Shown here: positions 8,853 to 18,255 of the stretch, one piece after another
How positions within the stretch are numbered: the first letter of the stretch is position 1
Layout of the letters: the number at the start of each line of letters is the position of its first letter
The notes under the pieces: model-generated
The model's database searches: none
What the model saw: the letters and a program-made list of their open reading frames with translations, nothing else
What the model was told of the DNA's origin: nothing
Program-made: the position numbers and the translations under genes
Assembly (NCBI RefSeq): GCF_000422465.1
Contig: NZ_KE383842.1
Coordinates: 1,870,710-1,934,709 of the forward strand
Length of the DNA stretch: 64,000 nucleotides
Origin: Paenibacillus harenae DSM 16969
GTDB taxonomy: Bacteria > Bacillota > Bacilli > Paenibacillales > Paenibacillaceae
Direction: 5' to 3'

Positions 8853-9980
8853 TCACGCAATCGCGGATTTCAAACATTCCTCTGCCGCCGTATATGCCAT
8901 GCCGTGCGCGGACGCGACCTCCTCATGCGTAACGCAGCCCGCCATCACGTTCACTCCTCTGCGCAGCGAGGCGCTTCCCTGGAGCGAAGCGCGTATGCCG
9001 TTGTCCGCAATCGCCAGCGCATAGGGCAGCGTAGCGTTTGTCAGCGCGGAGGTTGCGGTGCTCGGCACCGCGCCCGGCATATTCGCCACCGCGTAATGCA
9101 GCACGCCGTGCTTCTCGAACACCGGCTCGTGATGCGTCGTGATCCGGTCGATCGTCTCTACGCTTCCACCCTGATCGATAGCGACGTCCACGATAACCGA
9201 ACCGGCCGACATCGCGCGCACCATCTCCTCCGTTACGAGCCGGGGCGCTTTGGCCCCCGGAATCAATACCGCTCCGATCACAAGGTCCGATTCCGCCACC
9301 GCTTCCGCGATTTGGCCGGCACTCGAAGCCAGCGTGCGGAGGCGGCCGCCGAAGCGGTCTTCCAGTTGGCGCAGCCGGTTCAGATCGGTATCCAGTATCG
9401 ATACTTCCGCTCCGAGGCCAAGCGCGATTTGCGCGGCGCCCGTGCCTACGACGCCCCCGCCGATAATCGTCACCCGCCCTTTCTTCACGCCGGGCACGCC
9501 TCCAAGCAGAATGCCTTTGCCGCCCTTTGTCTTCTCGAGATACTGCGCCCCGATCTGGGCAGCCATTCTGCCGGCAATATCGCTCATCGGCGTCAGAAGC
9601 GGCAGCTGTCCGCCGGGAAGCTGCACCGTCTCGTAGGCGACCGCCGTAACTCCGCTCTTCACAAGCGCCTCCGTCAGCTCCGCCTCCGCCGCCAGGTGAA
9701 GATAGGTGAATAGCAGGAGCGACTTATGAAAATAACCGTATTCCTGCGGCAGCGGCTCCTTGACCTTCATGACCATCTGACTTGACCAAACCTCCGCCGC
9801 GCTTGCCGCGATAACCGCGCCGGCGCCCGCATACTGACTGTCGGAGTAGCCCGAGCCTGCGCCCGCTCCCCTCTCGACGAAGACGCGGTGGCCGCGCCGC
9901 GATAACTCATGAACGCCTGACGGCGTAAGCGCGACCCGGTTCTCATCGCTTTTCACTTCCCTGGGAACGCCTATGTCCAT
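8853..9980 (-). CDS. ald: alanine dehydrogenase
   Basis: A 375-residue protein beginning [20 protein letters not shown], the classic alanine dehydrogenase/PNT N-terminus. The substrate-site segments [10 protein letters not shown] and [17 protein letters not shown] and the NAD-binding fold [19 protein letters not shown] are all present, and length matches the family (370-378). It interconverts L-alanine and pyruvate plus ammonia using NAD. It is transcribed away from pucR from a shared divergent promoter region. The pyrimidine operon ends in a transaminase that could produce alanine from pyruvate, so this enzyme could close that loop; this link is inferred. Confidence 0.96.
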   Translation of the reverse strand: MDIGVPREVKSDENRVALTPSGVHELSRRGHRVFVERGAGAGSGYSDSQYAGAGAVIAASAAEVWSSQMVMKVKEPLPQEYGYFHKSLLLFTYLHLAAEAELTEALVKSGVTAVAYETVQLPGGQLPLLTPMSDIAGRMAAQIGAQYLEKTKGGKGILLGGVPGVKKGRVTIIGGGVVGTGAAQIALGLGAEVSILDTDLNRLRQLEDRFGGRLRTLASSAGQIAEAVAESDLVIGAVLIPGAKAPRLVTEEMVRAMSAGSVIVDVAIDQGGSVETIDRITTHHEPVFEKHGVLHYAVANMPGAVPSTATSALTNATLPYALAIADNGIRASLQGSASLRRGVNVMAGCVTHEEVASAHGMAYTAAEECLKSAIA

Positions 9981-10063
9981 CGGTTTCCCTCCTTTTTCGC
10001 TCCCTTATTTCTCCTTACTGACACCTGCCCGCTTAAATTTATGCCCGCTCAAATCGGACATCT

Positions 10064-10093
10064 AGTATAATGCTAGTAGAAGCTTTCTATCAA
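10064..10093. promoter_or_regulatory. overlapping divergent promoters of ald and pucR
   Basis: On the minus strand TTGATA (10088-10093) and TATACT (10064-10069) are 18 nt apart, a good sigma-A promoter for ald. On the plus strand TATAAT (10066-10071) overlaps the same -10 and would serve pucR, though it has no clear -35. The core CTAG-TATAATG-CTAG has short matching ends and is a possible regulator site. The two promoters cannot easily be occupied at the same time. Confidence 0.5.
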
Positions 10094-10103
10094 CCATACT
10101 CCG

Positions 10104-11735
10104 ATGTGGACGGTGATCTATTTGGTTAATACGATCTTGCAGCTGACCGTGCGGGATATTCTGCAGCGTCCGCTGTTCCGCAAAGCCGAGACGTACGCCA
10201 GCGGGGAAGCATTGAACCGGATCGTCAGATGGGTTCATATTATGGAAGTCGCGCAGGTCGGCCATCTGTTGAACGGGCATGAGCTGATTCTGTGCACCGG
10301 CATCGGCTGGCACGAGGATGAAGAGCTGAGCGTCTCCTTCCTGAGGCAGCTGATCGACTCCGGCGCTTCCGGCCTGTGCATCGAGCTCGGAACCTATGCC
10401 AAGAAGCCGTTCGACAAAATGATCGAGCTGGCGGAGCGCGAAAGATTTCCTCTTATTTTTTTCCGCGAAGAAGTCCGTTACATCGACATTACCCAGGATT
10501 TGCATGCTCACTTCATTCATCAACATCACCGTATGGTGTCCGAGCTGGAGTCGCTCTCCAAACAGTTGAATCAGCTGCTGCTCTCGGGCAAAGGCATATT
10601 CCCGCTCCTTAAGCTGCTTCACGAGACGACAGGCGCCCAGGTCGCCTTCTTCCCGCTTAACGCCGAGTCCCAGTTTGTGCCGCAAATGCCGCGTGCCAAG
10701 GCAGTTTCCTATTACGAGAAATGGATTTGCGGCGAAATCCTTGCTTCTCCCGAGAAAAATCATAACTTGGCCCACCGCCCGATCCTGGCGCTTGACCATC
10801 TGTTCGCGGACCTGCTTCTGGAAGCGAAGAACGAGCTTAGCGAGTTTCAAACCTTAGCCCTCGACCGCTGCGCCACGGCGGTTGCACAGGAAATGATGCG
10901 AACGAAATATATCGAGGAGAAGCGGCGGCGCAAGGATGACCAGCGGGTCGCCGAATGGCTCGGCGGTAAACGTACGCCAAAGGATATTGCAGGCGATATC
11001 CTCTCCATAAAGCCGTCGGCCAAGCTGAGCAGTGTCGTCGTCTGCTTGTTCGATCCGGATGCGTTGCCGGACGATCTGCAGGAGGGCGAATCGCTGCTCG
11101 TCCAGCAAAATATGGTCGCGCGGGCGATTTTCGAAGACGAAGGCTTCTACATGCTGCAGACAATGCTTCAAGAGCAGACCGTCTTCGTGCTGCTCGATCA
11201 ACAAAGCCAGGTCAAATGGAAGGATCGGCTCATGCGGGCAATCGGCAGATTGCAGAAGTCCGAACGGTACCAGGAGAATTCCCTGTTCGCCGGCATATTC
11301 GGTATCGGCGTCTGCGCGAACGATTTGAGCGGCGCGAAGAACAGCTATGAATCCGCCAGGGAAAGCGTTGCGATCCAGCGGGACATCGGCCAGGTCGCAT
11401 CGCCTTTTTTCAGCGATTTGCATGCGTACAGAATCGTGTCGGCCTTAAAAAAAACCGGCATGCTCCCTTCGCTTATTGAAGAATATATCGCTCCGCTCAC
11501 CCGGTATGACCTGAAAAAAAACGGACAGCTGCTTATAACGCTCAAAACCTATTTGGCGTTCAGCGGCTCCAAGCAGGATACGGCGCGAGGGCTGTTTATC
11601 GCCAGACAGACGCTATATCACCGCCTGGACAAAATCGCCGCGCTGCTCGGCGACGACTTTATGAAGCCCGATAAGCGTCTGGCTATCGAGCTTGCGCTGC
11701 ACGCCTATGAATACACGCACGGCATCTTCGCTTAA
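10104..11735 (+). CDS. PucR family transcriptional regulator
   Basis: A 543-residue regulator. The N-terminal PucR domain (about residues 15-135) has LTVRDILQRPLFRKAE and GHELILCTGIGW; a GGDEF-like middle domain follows; the C-terminal PucR helix-turn-helix (about residues 480-535) reads FIARQTLYHRLDKIAALLG. PucR proteins control purine and related nitrogen-source catabolism. Its gene converges on the pyrimidine-degradation operon and overlaps the 71-residue gene by 4 nt at the 3' ends, and it diverges from ald, so it is the likely regulator of both. The ATG at 10104 lacks a clear ribosome site; a TTG at 10122 is possible. Confidence 0.92.
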   Translation: MWTVIYLVNTILQLTVRDILQRPLFRKAETYASGEALNRIVRWVHIMEVAQVGHLLNGHELILCTGIGWHEDEELSVSFLRQLIDSGASGLCIELGTYAKKPFDKMIELAERERFPLIFFREEVRYIDITQDLHAHFIHQHHRMVSELESLSKQLNQLLLSGKGIFPLLKLLHETTGAQVAFFPLNAESQFVPQMPRAKAVSYYEKWICGEILASPEKNHNLAHRPILALDHLFADLLLEAKNELSEFQTLALDRCATAVAQEMMRTKYIEEKRRRKDDQRVAEWLGGKRTPKDIAGDILSIKPSAKLSSVVVCLFDPDALPDDLQEGESLLVQQNMVARAIFEDEGFYMLQTMLQEQTVFVLLDQQSQVKWKDRLMRAIGRLQKSERYQENSLFAGIFGIGVCANDLSGAKNSYESARESVAIQRDIGQVASPFFSDLHAYRIVSALKKTGMLPSLIEEYIAPLTRYDLKKNGQLLITLKTYLAFSGSKQDTARGLFIARQTLYHRLDKIAALLGDDFMKPDKRLAIELALHAYEYTHGIFA

Positions 11736-11947
11736 TTCGCGGCGGTAAACTGTTTAATGACAAGATTAGACATGTATTTCCGGCCTTCCGCCGTTAGCAG
11801 CCGCACCTCGGCTTGCCCGCCGCCCGGATGCTCGAGCTCTACCGTTGCCCCGCTTAAATTTTCCGTAATGCCGACGATTTTGAATTGCCTGCTGATATAG
11901 GCGTCGAGACGATTTTTCTCCTCCTGGAACAGCCCGTAATCGGACAT
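11732..11947 (-). CDS. small protein of the pyrimidine-degradation operon, function unknown
   Basis: A 71-residue soluble protein with a strong ribosome site (AAAGGGGGA about 6 nt before the ATG). It begins MSDYGLFQEEKNRLDAYI and has a predicted helix followed by a beta-rich half containing GATVELEHPGGGQAEVRLL. It lacks a signal peptide and a membrane segment. It lies 16 nt after dihydropyrimidinase and is the last gene of the operon, converging on pucR. I do not recognise the family. The strong ribosome site and tight packing argue that it is real and linked to the pathway, perhaps as an accessory or regulatory factor; that role is a guess. Confidence 0.75.
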   Translation of the reverse strand: MSDYGLFQEEKNRLDAYISRQFKIVGITENLSGATVELEHPGGGQAEVRLLTAEGRKYMSNLVIKQFTAAN

Positions 11948-11963
11948 AACCTTTCCCCCTTTC

Positions 11964-13391
11964 TTAAGGCTGACGCACCGTCTCCTTGCTGCCGGTCGCC
12001 GGCGCCTCAGCCGGCTTATACGCTGCGCGCTTCAGAAATTTGCCCGTTCCCGGCTTGCCGACGAACGCACGGTCGCGGATGACGAATTCGCCGCGCGACA
12101 GCACGCTGACCGGTTCTCCGGTCGCCTTCATGCCCTCGAACGGGTTATAATCGACGTTCATATGATGCGTCTCCGCCGACAAGGTTCGTTCCGCGCTTGG
12201 GTCAAAGATAACGATATCGGCGTCGCTGCCGACGGCGATGGTCCCTTTGCGCGGGTACAGGCCGAACAGCTTCGCGTTTCTCGTCGAGACGATATTCACG
12301 AACTCGTTAAGCGTGATGCGGCCTTTCGCCGCCCCTTCCGAGTAAAGCAAGGAGAACCGGTCCTCAATGACCGGACCGCCGTTAGGAATTTTGCTGAAAT
12401 CGCCGCGGCCAAGCTCCTTCTGTCCGATGAAATTAAAGGAACACTGGTCGGAGCCGATCGTCTGCAGCACGCCCGTCTTCAGCGCGTTCCAGAGCGTCTG
12501 TTGATGGGAGGATTCCCGGAGCGGCGGTGACCAGACGTATTTCGCGCCTTCAAAATCCGGCAGCTCCAAATACGATTGATCGAGAACCAGATACTGCGGG
12601 CATGTCTCGCCCCATATATCGATCCCTTGGCTTCTCGCCTCGGCGATAGCCTGCACCGCTTGCTCGCAAGTCACGTGAACGACGTACAGCCTCGCTCCCG
12701 TCAAGCCCGCAAGCTTGGCCGCCCGTCCGGTCGCTTCGCCCTCCAGTTCGGGCGGGCGCGTAAGCGCGTGGTAGATCGGTTCCGTCTTCCCTTCCGATAG
12801 TGCCTTCTCGACGAGATAGTCGATCACGTCGCCGTTCTCCGCATGCACCATCACCGTCGCTCCCAGCTCCTTGGCCGTCAGCATCGTACGGTACAGCGTG
12901 CCGTCATCGGCTTGAAATACGTTTTTGTAAGCCATGAATACCTTAAACGACGTTATTCCTTCCTCTTGCACGATGGACGGCAGTTCCGCAAGAACCTCAT
13001 CGTTTATTTCGCCGATCATCAAGTGAAAGCCGTAATCGATCGCCGCCTTGCCTTTCGACTTCGCATGCCACTTGTCTAACGAATCGCGTAGCGGCTTGCC
13101 TTTGTCCGTCAGGCAAAAATCGATGACCGTCGTCGTGCCGCCGAACGCCGCCGCGATCGTCCCCGTCTCGAAGTCATCGGCCGTGACGGTTCCTCCGAAC
13201 GGCATATCGAGATGAGTATGCGGATCGACGCCTCCCGGAAACAAATAATGTCCGGAGGCGTCGATAACCTCAGCGCCGCCCGCTTCCAGCCCGGTACCGA
13301 TTTGCTTGACCACGCCGTCTTCAATCCGGACGTCGGCCCGGTAGGTATCCGCTGCCGTTACGACCGTCCCGTTCTTAATCAGCTTAGCCAC
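11964..13391 (-). CDS. hydA: dihydropyrimidinase (D-hydantoinase)
   Basis: A 475-residue amidohydrolase-superfamily enzyme with all zinc ligands visible: PGGVDPHTHLDMPFGG, the lysine expected to be carbamylated in TSFKVFMAYKN, VMVHAENGDVI, YVVHVTCEQA and IGSDQCSFN. It opens dihydrouracil to N-carbamoyl-beta-alanine. The start is a GTG at 13391, 3 nt after the preA stop, with AAGGAGG about 11 nt upstream inside the end of preA. Operon position directly after preA supports the pyrimidine role over a pure hydantoinase role. Confidence 0.96.
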   Translation of the reverse strand: MAKLIKNGTVVTAADTYRADVRIEDGVVKQIGTGLEAGGAEVIDASGHYLFPGGVDPHTHLDMPFGGTVTADDFETGTIAAAFGGTTTVIDFCLTDKGKPLRDSLDKWHAKSKGKAAIDYGFHLMIGEINDEVLAELPSIVQEEGITSFKVFMAYKNVFQADDGTLYRTMLTAKELGATVMVHAENGDVIDYLVEKALSEGKTEPIYHALTRPPELEGEATGRAAKLAGLTGARLYVVHVTCEQAVQAIAEARSQGIDIWGETCPQYLVLDQSYLELPDFEGAKYVWSPPLRESSHQQTLWNALKTGVLQTIGSDQCSFNFIGQKELGRGDFSKIPNGGPVIEDRFSLLYSEGAAKGRITLNEFVNIVSTRNAKLFGLYPRKGTIAVGSDADIVIFDPSAERTLSAETHHMNVDYNPFEGMKATGEPVSVLSRGEFVIRDRAFVGKPGTGKFLKRAAYKPAEAPATGSKETVRQP

Positions 13392-13394
13392 TAA

Positions 13395-14690
13395 TTATAC
13401 CGCCTCCTTGGCGCCCGGCGCCTCATTCTGTCCCATGCTGCCAATCGCCTTCTGACGCTGGTTCCATGACATAGGCAGCTCCGTAGAAGGAATTTCCACC
13501 ATCGTAATCGCATCCTCGACCGGACAGACGATGGCGCACAGGTTGCAGCCTACGCAATCTTCCTCTCTTACCTTCAAATAAGAGCGCCCGTCGCTCGTTT
13601 CCAGCCGTTCGATGCATTGATGCGACGTATCCTCGCAGGCGATATGGCATTTGTTGCAAACAATGCAGTTATCTTCATGGATGCGGGCGACGACTTGATA
13701 ATTCAGGTCAAGATCGCCCCAATCGGAGTAGCGCGGCACGGATTTGCCGATCAGCTCGCTTACCGAAGCAAGTCCTTTGTCGTCCAAATAATTGTTCAAG
13801 CCGTCGATCATGTCCTCGACGATACGGAAGCCGTGGTGCATCGCCGCCGTACAGATCTGCACGCCCGTCGCGCCCATCAGCATGAATTCGGCCGCATCCT
13901 TCCAATTGGAGATGCCGCCGATGCCGGATATCGGAATATGGATATGCGGGCTCCGCGCACACTCGGCGACCATATTTAGCGCAATCGGCTTGACGGCCGG
14001 ACCGCAGTACCCGCCGTGCGCCCCCTTGCCGCCCACATGAGGTATCGTGTTCCACGAATCAAGATCGACGCCGGCAAGCGAATTGATCGTGTTAATAAGC
14101 GAAATCGCATCCGCTCCGCCCCGTGCCGCCGCGATCGCCGTCATAGTGATGTCCGTAATGTTCGGCGTCAGCTTCACGATCACCGGCGTCTGCGCCGCTT
14201 CCTTCACCCACATCGTCTGCGCCTCGACAAGATCGGGCTGCTGGCCGGAGGCCGAGCCCATCCCGCGTTCGGCCATGCCGTGCGGACAGCCGAAGTTCAG
14301 TTCAAGCCCGTCGACGCCGACCGCTTCGACCCGCTTGACGATTTCATGCCATTTCTCGCGCTTCGGCTCGACCATGAGCGATACCACTACGGCATGATTC
14401 GGGAACCGCTTCTTCGTCTCGGCAATTTCCTTCAGGTTCACCTCAAGCGGGCGGTCGGTAATCAGCTCGATATTGTTGAACCCCGCTACGCGCTGCCCGT
14501 TGAAATGAACGGCCGCGAACCGCGAAGAGGTATTGATGATCGGATCCCCGAGCGTCTTCCATACCGCTCCGCCCCAGCCTGCCTCGAAGGCGCGCTGCAC
14601 CTGGTAGCCCGTATTCGTCGGCGGCGCGGACGCCAGCCAGAAAGGATTCGGCGACGAGATGCCCGCCAGATTGATTCGTAAATCAGCCAT
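13395..14690 (-). CDS. preA: NAD-dependent dihydropyrimidine dehydrogenase, subunit PreA
   Basis: A 431-residue protein with an FMN-binding dihydroorotate-dehydrogenase-like barrel (PNPFWLASAPPTNTGYQV, GLELNFGCPHGMAERGMG, ISGIGGISNWKDAAEFMLMG) and a C-terminal ferredoxin domain with two 4Fe-4S motifs, CIVCNKCHIACEDTSHQC and CVGCNLCAIVCPVEDA. With PreT it reduces uracil or thymine to the 5,6-dihydro form. It lies 31 nt after preT and 3 nt before hydA. Length matches E. coli-type PreA (about 411) with slightly longer ends. Confidence 0.96.
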   Translation of the reverse strand: MADLRINLAGISSPNPFWLASAPPTNTGYQVQRAFEAGWGGAVWKTLGDPIINTSSRFAAVHFNGQRVAGFNNIELITDRPLEVNLKEIAETKKRFPNHAVVVSLMVEPKREKWHEIVKRVEAVGVDGLELNFGCPHGMAERGMGSASGQQPDLVEAQTMWVKEAAQTPVIVKLTPNITDITMTAIAAARGGADAISLINTINSLAGVDLDSWNTIPHVGGKGAHGGYCGPAVKPIALNMVAECARSPHIHIPISGIGGISNWKDAAEFMLMGATGVQICTAAMHHGFRIVEDMIDGLNNYLDDKGLASVSELIGKSVPRYSDWGDLDLNYQVVARIHEDNCIVCNKCHIACEDTSHQCIERLETSDGRSYLKVREEDCVGCNLCAIVCPVEDAITMVEIPSTELPMSWNQRQKAIGSMGQNEAPGAKEAV

Positions 14691-14721
14691 TCAATCCCCC
14701 ACCTTCCTTCGTCATGTTCCG

Positions 14722-16077
14722 TTATGTCGGCTCCTCCTGCAGCTCGACAAGCTGCTTATAAATCGCATAAGCCGCCTGCTTGCCCTGCTGCGCGGCGGAT
14801 ACGACCATCGCTTCGCCCTGCCCTTCCCCGAAAATAACGTCGCCCGCCGCGAACACCCGCGGGTCCGACGTCCGGTTCGTCTCGTTGTCGACGGTGACGA
14901 TGCCTCGCTTATGCGCTAATCCAAGCTGCTCGACTAGCGGAAGATGGCGGGTCTGGCCGATCGCCTTAATAACCGCGTCGACCTCCATGACGAACATTGA
15001 GCCTTCGACGGGCACCGGATGCCGCTTCCCGTCCTTCTCTTCCAGCCGCATCCGCACGCATTCCATGGCGGCAACGCCGCCATTCCCGTCTCCGATGATG
15101 CGGACCGGCGCGGTCAGCCATCTGAACTCCACCCCGTCCCGCTTCGCGAAATCAAATTCGAAATCGTATGCGGTCATCTCCTCCGATGTCCGGCGGTAGA
15201 CGATTTGCACGCGATCCGCCCCGAGCCGGACCGAGCAGGTCGCGGCGTCGATCGCCGTATTGCCCGCGCCGATAACGGCAACCCGTTTGCCTGCGATATC
15301 GGCGCGTACCGATGCTTTCGTCGATTCGACAAAATCGATGGCGTCAAAGACCCCGTTCAAGCTCTCACCCTCGATGCCGAGCATCGGCACCTTCGACATG
15401 CCGACCGCTAGCACGACGGCGTCGAACCGCTCCAGCAGCTGCTCTGCGCTGATATCGGCTCCGACCCTCGTATTGGTCACGATCCGGACCCCCAGCTTCC
15501 TTACCTGCTCGACCTCCCACAGCGAGATGTCCTGCGGGAGCCGAAACGATACGATGCCGTACGTATCGAGGCCGCCGGCCTGCTCCTTCGCCTCGTATAC
15601 CGTAACGGCAAAGCCGAACCGGGCCAGCTCCCTTGCGGCCGACAAGCCCGCGGGTCCGCCGCCGATAACGGCGACGCTCTTGCCGTTGCTCTTCCCCGCC
15701 GCGAACAGCGACTGGTCGTTCCGAATCGCCCAATCGGTCGCATAGCGCTGCAGATTGCCGATCAGGATCGGCTTCGACGAATGGTTGAGCACGCATGCGC
15801 CCTCGCACAGCTCCTCCGTCGGGCATACGCGGGAGCAAGTCGCGCCGACCGGGTTCGCGTCCATGATCGTCCTGGCGGATCCTTTCATGTTGCCGGAAGC
15901 GATTTTTTTAATAAAAGAAGGGATGTTGATGCCGGTCGGGCACGCCTTAATGCAGGGAGCATCGTAGCAATACAGGCAGCGGTTCGATTCCTCGACCGCC
16001 TCCTTCGGCTTCATGCCGGCCTTCACCTCGGCGAAATTTCTACTGATCGACTCTGCGGATATGAACGTTGGATTCAT
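14722..16077 (-). CDS. preT: NAD-dependent dihydropyrimidine dehydrogenase, subunit PreT
   Basis: A 451-residue flavoprotein starting MNPTFISAESISRNF. The N-terminal iron-sulfur helical domain has CLYCYDAPCIKACP and CSRVCPTEELCEGAC; the FAD site is VAVIGGGPAGLSAAREL and the NAD site VAVIGAGNTAIDAAT. It passes electrons from NADH to PreA. The frame is open to 16155, but the ATG at 16077 has GGGGAGGGAGG just upstream and gives the family N-terminus. It follows the nitrilase-type gene by 20 nt. Confidence 0.95.
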   Translation of the reverse strand: MNPTFISAESISRNFAEVKAGMKPKEAVEESNRCLYCYDAPCIKACPTGINIPSFIKKIASGNMKGSARTIMDANPVGATCSRVCPTEELCEGACVLNHSSKPILIGNLQRYATDWAIRNDQSLFAAGKSNGKSVAVIGGGPAGLSAARELARFGFAVTVYEAKEQAGGLDTYGIVSFRLPQDISLWEVEQVRKLGVRIVTNTRVGADISAEQLLERFDAVVLAVGMSKVPMLGIEGESLNGVFDAIDFVESTKASVRADIAGKRVAVIGAGNTAIDAATCSVRLGADRVQIVYRRTSEEMTAYDFEFDFAKRDGVEFRWLTAPVRIIGDGNGGVAAMECVRMRLEEKDGKRHPVPVEGSMFVMEVDAVIKAIGQTRHLPLVEQLGLAHKRGIVTVDNETNRTSDPRVFAAGDVIFGEGQGEAMVVSAAQQGKQAAYAIYKQLVELQEEPT

Positions 16078-16097
16078 CGATGCCTCCCTCCCCTTGT

Positions 16098-16979
16098 CTA
16101 CAAATGAATGAGCTTCTCGTACGTTTCCGGCCGGCGGTCGCGGTAGAACTGCCATACATCGCGAACCTCGCGGATCACCGCTTTATCCATGACCCCGATT
16201 ACGACCTCGTCCTTATCCCTGCTGCCGATCGCCAGGATGGAGCCCCGCGGGTCAACCAGGTACGACTGGCCGTAAAATTCCCCCATATTCCACGGTGCCT
16301 CCACGCCTACCCGATTGATCGCGGCGACGTAATAGCCGTTAGCTACCGCATGCGCCGGCTGCTCCAGCTTCCACAAATATTCGGACGTGCCGGCGACGGT
16401 GGCCGACGGATTAAACACGATCTCCGCCCCGTTCAAGCCGAGAGCCCTGGCCCCCTCGGGGAAATGCCGGTCGTAGCAGATGTAGACGCCGACCTTGGCG
16501 AATGCGGTATCGAACACCGGGTATCCCAGATTGCCGGGCTTGAAATAATATTTCTCCCAGAAGCCGCAGGAGCCTTCGCCCGCCGCAACATGCGGGATAT
16601 GATGCTTCCGGTATTTGCCGAGGTACGCGCCGTCCGCGTCGATAACCGCCGCCGCATTGTAATAGGAGGCGATGCCCTCCCGTTCGTAAATCGGGAGCAC
16701 GATAACGACGCCAAGCTCCCTTGCAAGCTCTTGGAACAGCTTCGTCGTCGGACCGTTCGGCATTTCTTCCGCGGCGTCATACCATTTGGTCTTCTGCTCC
16801 GCGCAGAAATACGGCCCGTAGAAAATTTCCTGCAGCGAGATGATCTGCGCTCCCTTAGCCGCCGCCTCGCGCACAAGGCCGATATGCTTCTCGACGGCCG
16901 CCTTCTTGTGCGCTTCAACCGGTTCGCCGCCATGCAGGTCGCTCGATGCTTGTATGAGTCCGATCGTCACCTCGCTCAT
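16098..16979 (-). CDS. nitrilase-superfamily beta-ureidopropionase
   Basis: A 293-residue carbon-nitrogen hydrolase. The catalytic triad is clear: Glu in LQEIFYGPYFCAE, Lys in YLGKYRKHHIPH and Cys in VGVYICYDRHFPEGAR. The sequence pattern FWEKYYFKPGN and the length fit the N-carbamoyl-beta-alanine or N-carbamoylputrescine amidohydrolase group. In this operon, next to hydA and preTA, the likely reaction is N-carbamoyl-beta-alanine to beta-alanine, CO2 and ammonia. GGGGG lies 10 nt before the ATG, and the start is 2 nt after the stop of the M20-type amidohydrolase, which could do the same reaction. Confidence 0.9.
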   Translation of the reverse strand: MSEVTIGLIQASSDLHGGEPVEAHKKAAVEKHIGLVREAAAKGAQIISLQEIFYGPYFCAEQKTKWYDAAEEMPNGPTTKLFQELARELGVVIVLPIYEREGIASYYNAAAVIDADGAYLGKYRKHHIPHVAAGEGSCGFWEKYYFKPGNLGYPVFDTAFAKVGVYICYDRHFPEGARALGLNGAEIVFNPSATVAGTSEYLWKLEQPAHAVANGYYVAAINRVGVEAPWNMGEFYGQSYLVDPRGSILAIGSRDKDEVVIGVMDKAVIREVRDVWQFYRDRRPETYEKLIHL

Positions 16980-16981
16980 CG

Positions 16982-18253
16982 TTAACCATCCCCCTTCCCG
17001 GATGCAATGGACAGCGCCGCGCGGTACAGCAGCTCAGCTCCGAGGGAAATATCCTCCGGCGAAGCATATTCTTCCGGATTATGACTGATGCCGTCCTTGC
17101 AGCGGACAAATATCATGCCGTAATCGCACACATAGGACATCGTCAGCGAGTCGTGAAACGGTCCGCTCATCAGCTCCGGCGGCGTCAATCCGAGCGCTGC
17201 CGCCTCGCTCCGGAGCACATCCTTCAGCCACTCCGAGCAATATCTCGGCTCGCTGTTCGTATCCTCGCGGATCGTATACCGCAAGCCGTGCTCCGCGCAG
17301 GCCTTGTCAATGACCGAACGAAGCTCCCGTTCCCGTTCATCGCGCCTGCCGAGCTCGATATCCCGCAAATCGACGGTGAACGATACCTTCTCCGGGATGA
17401 TGTTGCGCGAATCCGGAAATACGGTCAGCGAGCCGACCGTCCCGACCGTCGGGGCTCCGGGCTCCCGCCTCGCCAGTTCGTCCAGCGCGACGATAACCTT
17501 GGCGCAGCCGACGAGCGCGTCGCGCCGCATCGGCATCGGCACGGATCCGGCGTGTCCAGCGAAGCCGGTCATCTCGACCGTCCACCACAGCGGACCCGAT
17601 ATGCCGGTCACGATGCCGACTGGGGCGCCCAGCGCCTCCAGCACCGGCCCCTGTTCAATATGAAGCTCCAGGAAGGCGGCGATCCTCCCTTCCTCGAACG
17701 TATAGCCTTCAAACGCCGCCGGGTCGCAACCGAAAGCCAGGAGCGCCTGCCTGCGCGTTATTCCGTTCTTATCGGCGCGTTCCAGCTCGCCTTCCTCGAG
17801 CTTCCCCGTCATCCCTCTTGCTCCGAACAATCCTTTATTGAACCGGCAGCCCTCTTCGTCGCAGAAAGCGACCGCCTCGATGTTCATCGCCGGCACGAAG
17901 CCGTTCTCCTTCATCGTCTGCACCGCTTCGATCGCTCCCAATACGCCGATCGCGCCATCGAACCGTCCGCCGTACGGCTGCGAATCGACGTGGGAGCCGA
18001 GCATTAATACGGGCGCCTCCGGATTCCGCCCCTGCAGCACGCCGATCAAATTGCCGAATGGATCGATGCGCGCGCTCATCCCCGCTTCCTCCATCCAGCT
18101 CATCACGAGCTCTACTCCGGCCCGATCCTCCTTCGACAGCGCGAGCCGGCAGACGCCGGTCTCGCCGATTTTCCCGATTTGCGCAAGCTCCTCGATGCGG
18201 CGGTGCAGCCGCTGCGAATGAATGCTTGTTTGCGGTGCTTTGTTCATCGTCAT
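16982..18253 (-). CDS. M20-family N-carbamoyl-amino-acid hydrolase / ureidopropionase
   Basis: A 423-residue zinc amidohydrolase of the allantoate amidohydrolase / N-carbamoyl-L-amino-acid hydrolase group. Metal-ligand segments are GSHVDSQPYGGRFDG, AFCDEEGCRF, ELHIEQGP and GPFHDSLTM. Such enzymes act on N-carbamoyl-beta-alanine, N-carbamoyl amino acids or allantoate. Here it lies between the aminotransferase and the nitrilase-type enzyme, with 2-nt gaps on both sides, so it is firmly part of the operon. Why the operon keeps two enzymes able to remove a carbamoyl group is unclear; they may differ in preference for the uracil and thymine products. Confidence 0.92.
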   Translation of the reverse strand: MTMNKAPQTSIHSQRLHRRIEELAQIGKIGETGVCRLALSKEDRAGVELVMSWMEEAGMSARIDPFGNLIGVLQGRNPEAPVLMLGSHVDSQPYGGRFDGAIGVLGAIEAVQTMKENGFVPAMNIEAVAFCDEEGCRFNKGLFGARGMTGKLEEGELERADKNGITRRQALLAFGCDPAAFEGYTFEEGRIAAFLELHIEQGPVLEALGAPVGIVTGISGPLWWTVEMTGFAGHAGSVPMPMRRDALVGCAKVIVALDELARREPGAPTVGTVGSLTVFPDSRNIIPEKVSFTVDLRDIELGRRDERERELRSVIDKACAEHGLRYTIREDTNSEPRYCSEWLKDVLRSEAAALGLTPPELMSGPFHDSLTMSYVCDYGMIFVRCKDGISHNPEEYASPEDISLGAELLYRAALSIASGKGDG

Positions 18254-18255
18254 GA

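Noticed and set aside
8904-9713. Long plus-strand open frame opposite alanine dehydrogenase
   Set aside because: It is arginine- and histidine-rich with no recognisable domain, and is fully covered by the clear ald gene; it results from the GC-rich codon bias of the opposite strand.
10062-10850. Minus-strand open frame opposite pucR
   Set aside because: PucR domains are clear on the plus strand; the opposing frame has no ribosome site and no family features.
16068-16985. Plus-strand open frame covering the nitrilase-type gene
   Set aside because: The nitrilase catalytic triad is intact on the minus strand; the plus-strand translation has shadow-type composition.
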